64,000 nt of DNA, from NCBI GenBank assembly GCA_029565685.1, contig JAKQNR010000022.1, forward strand, positions 492,035 to 556,034, written 5' to 3'. Both the position numbers and the translations under genes were made by a program. This stretch comes from a bacterium. GTDB lineage: Bacteria; Zhuqueibacterota; Zhuqueibacteria; Residuimicrobiales; Residuimicrobiaceae. A model generated the notes under the pieces. The model was not told the origin of the DNA. It searched no databases and was given only the letters and a program-made list of their open reading frames with translations. This document shows, piece by piece, positions 63,112 through 64,000 of this stretch (position 1 is the stretch's first letter; each line of letters opens with the position of its first letter).

Positions 63112-64000
63112 ATGATGCTGGCTCAGGTTCTCAGCGGCGCAGTGCTCGGTATTGACGCCTATCTCGTCAAGGTGGAGGCGCACCTGGATAGCGGCGATCC
63201 TCGTTTCATCACCGTGGGATTGCCGGACGGTGCGGTTCGCGAATCCAAGGAGCGGGTGCAAGCAGCGATCAAGAACTCTGGCTATTATTTGCCAGCTAAA
63301 CGGATCACTGTCAATCTGGCGCCCGCGGATATCCGCAAAGAGGGCGCTGCTTTTGATTTGCCCATGGCCGTGGGCATTCTGGCGGCGCTGGAAAGAGTTC
63401 ATCCGGATCGGTTGCAGAATTTTGTCCTGCTCGGTGAGCTGAGCCTGGACGGCAGTCTGCGCCCTATCCATGGCGCGCTGCCTATTGCCGTGTGCGTGGC
63501 GCAAAGTCAGATCTCCGGCGTGCTGCTTCCTGTTGAAAACGCCAAAGAGGCGGCCATGGCACGGGACCTGCAGGTGATCCCGGTGCAATCGCTCAATCAG
63601 GCTGTGCAATTTCTCAACGGTCAGCTCTCCATCGCGCCGTTTACCATGGATATGGATCAGCTCTTTTCCCGCACACGCGTCTACCGGGAGGATTTTTCCG
63701 ATGTGCGCGGACAGCAGCACGTGAAACGGGCTCTGGAAGTGGCCGCCGCCGGTGGTCATAACATTCTGATGATCGGTCCGCCGGGTTCGGGTAAGACCAT
63801 GCTGGCCAAGCGCATTCCCACCATTCTGCCTGACATGACTTTGGAAGAAGCGCTGGAAACAACCAAAATTCATTCTGTAGCCGGATTACTATCTGCGGAC
63901 GAAGCATTGATCGCCACCAGACCGTTTCGATCGCCGCATCACACCATCAGTGATGCGGGTTTGATCGGCGGCGGAACCATCCCCAAACCCGGCGAGGTGA
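63112..64000 (+). CDS. comM: Mg chelatase-like AAA+ protein, N-terminal part (ComM/YifB)
   Basis: A frame open from the ATG at 63112 to the window end, 296 residues, so the 3' part is missing. It opens [20 protein letters not shown], has the LonC-like N-terminal domain (to about 175) with [12 protein letters not shown] and [15 protein letters not shown], then the AAA+ domain with [21 protein letters not shown] and Walker A GPPGSGKT (222-229). ComM is a branch-migration helicase in natural transformation; full length is about 500. GGAG is 9 bases before the ATG. The 123-base gap before it has only a weak hairpin and T-run near 62999-63054. Confidence 0.93.
   Translation, partial: MMLAQVLSGAVLGIDAYLVKVEAHLDSGDPRFITVGLPDGAVRESKERVQAAIKNSGYYLPAKRITVNLAPADIRKEGAAFDLPMAVGILAALERVHPDRLQNFVLLGELSLDGSLRPIHGALPIAVCVAQSQISGVLLPVENAKEAAMARDLQVIPVQSLNQAVQFLNGQLSIAPFTMDMDQLFSRTRVYREDFSDVRGQQHVKRALEVAAAGGHNILMIGPPGSGKTMLAKRIPTILPDMTLEEALETTKIHSVAGLLSADEALIATRPFRSPHHTISDAGLIGGGTIPKPGEV

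Overview
The window is a dense, ordinary-looking bacterial chromosome segment with about 63 protein genes, mostly on the + strand, one tRNA and several RNA-level control signals. I saw no prophage, insertion sequence, CRISPR array or rRNA. The mix of families (DUF4254, a stand-alone RapZ C-terminal domain, GldA/GldF/GldG-like ABC genes with a DUF4340 protein, a complete his operon, ThyX, A-type flavodiiron protein) suggests a member of the FCB assemblage, perhaps a KSB1- or Calditrichota-like lineage. That placement is inference, not a search result.

Layout. 1-6543: carbohydrate cluster with a partial gene on the - strand, a six-hairpin glycosidase-like protein, a TIM-barrel glycosidase-like protein, a sugar isomerase/epimerase-like protein and a uroporphyrinogen decarboxylase-family protein. 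6606-11761: GNAT-like protein, exported isomerase-like lipoprotein, DnaE-type polymerase. 12025-15297: adenosine deaminase-family gene converging on a three-gene - strand operon (AmgK-like kinase, RapZ C-terminal domain, MurU-like nucleotidyltransferase) that looks like amino-sugar or cell-wall sugar salvage. 15599-18271: DUF4254, LarA, ferritin-like protein. 18383-28145: iscS, iscU, a small unknown, flavodiiron protein, then a lipoylated 2-oxoacid dehydrogenase complex (E3, E1 alpha, E1 beta, a half-size ferritin-like protein, E2), thyX and lipA. 28215-34828: RsbU-like phosphatase, deformylase, a galacturonokinase-like GHMP kinase with a sugar-1-phosphate nucleotidyltransferase, ROK kinase, divergent acetate kinase.

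34838-41347: hisGDCBHAFI, preceded by what reads as a complete translation attenuator: a 22-residue leader peptide with three His codons, an antiterminator arm and an intrinsic terminator. 41443-49756: two small membrane-protein genes, then the translation operon rimP-nusA-infB-ylxP-rbfA-truB-ribF-rpsO. 49828-54591: ABC transporter cassette lying between rpsO and pnp, which are adjacent in many bacteria. 54678-58229: pnp, with a long leader hairpin like an RNase III site, and an M16 peptidase. 58293-64000: polysaccharide deacetylase, MerR regulator whose 3' end lies inside tRNA-Pro(GGG), GH16 lipoprotein on the - strand, nfo, galT and the start of comM.

The strongest candidates for new biology are the his leader, the galacturonokinase-like/nucleotidyltransferase pair, the kinase-RapZ-nucleotidyltransferase operon and the pnp leader. 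No single large undescribed defence or mobile system was recognised.
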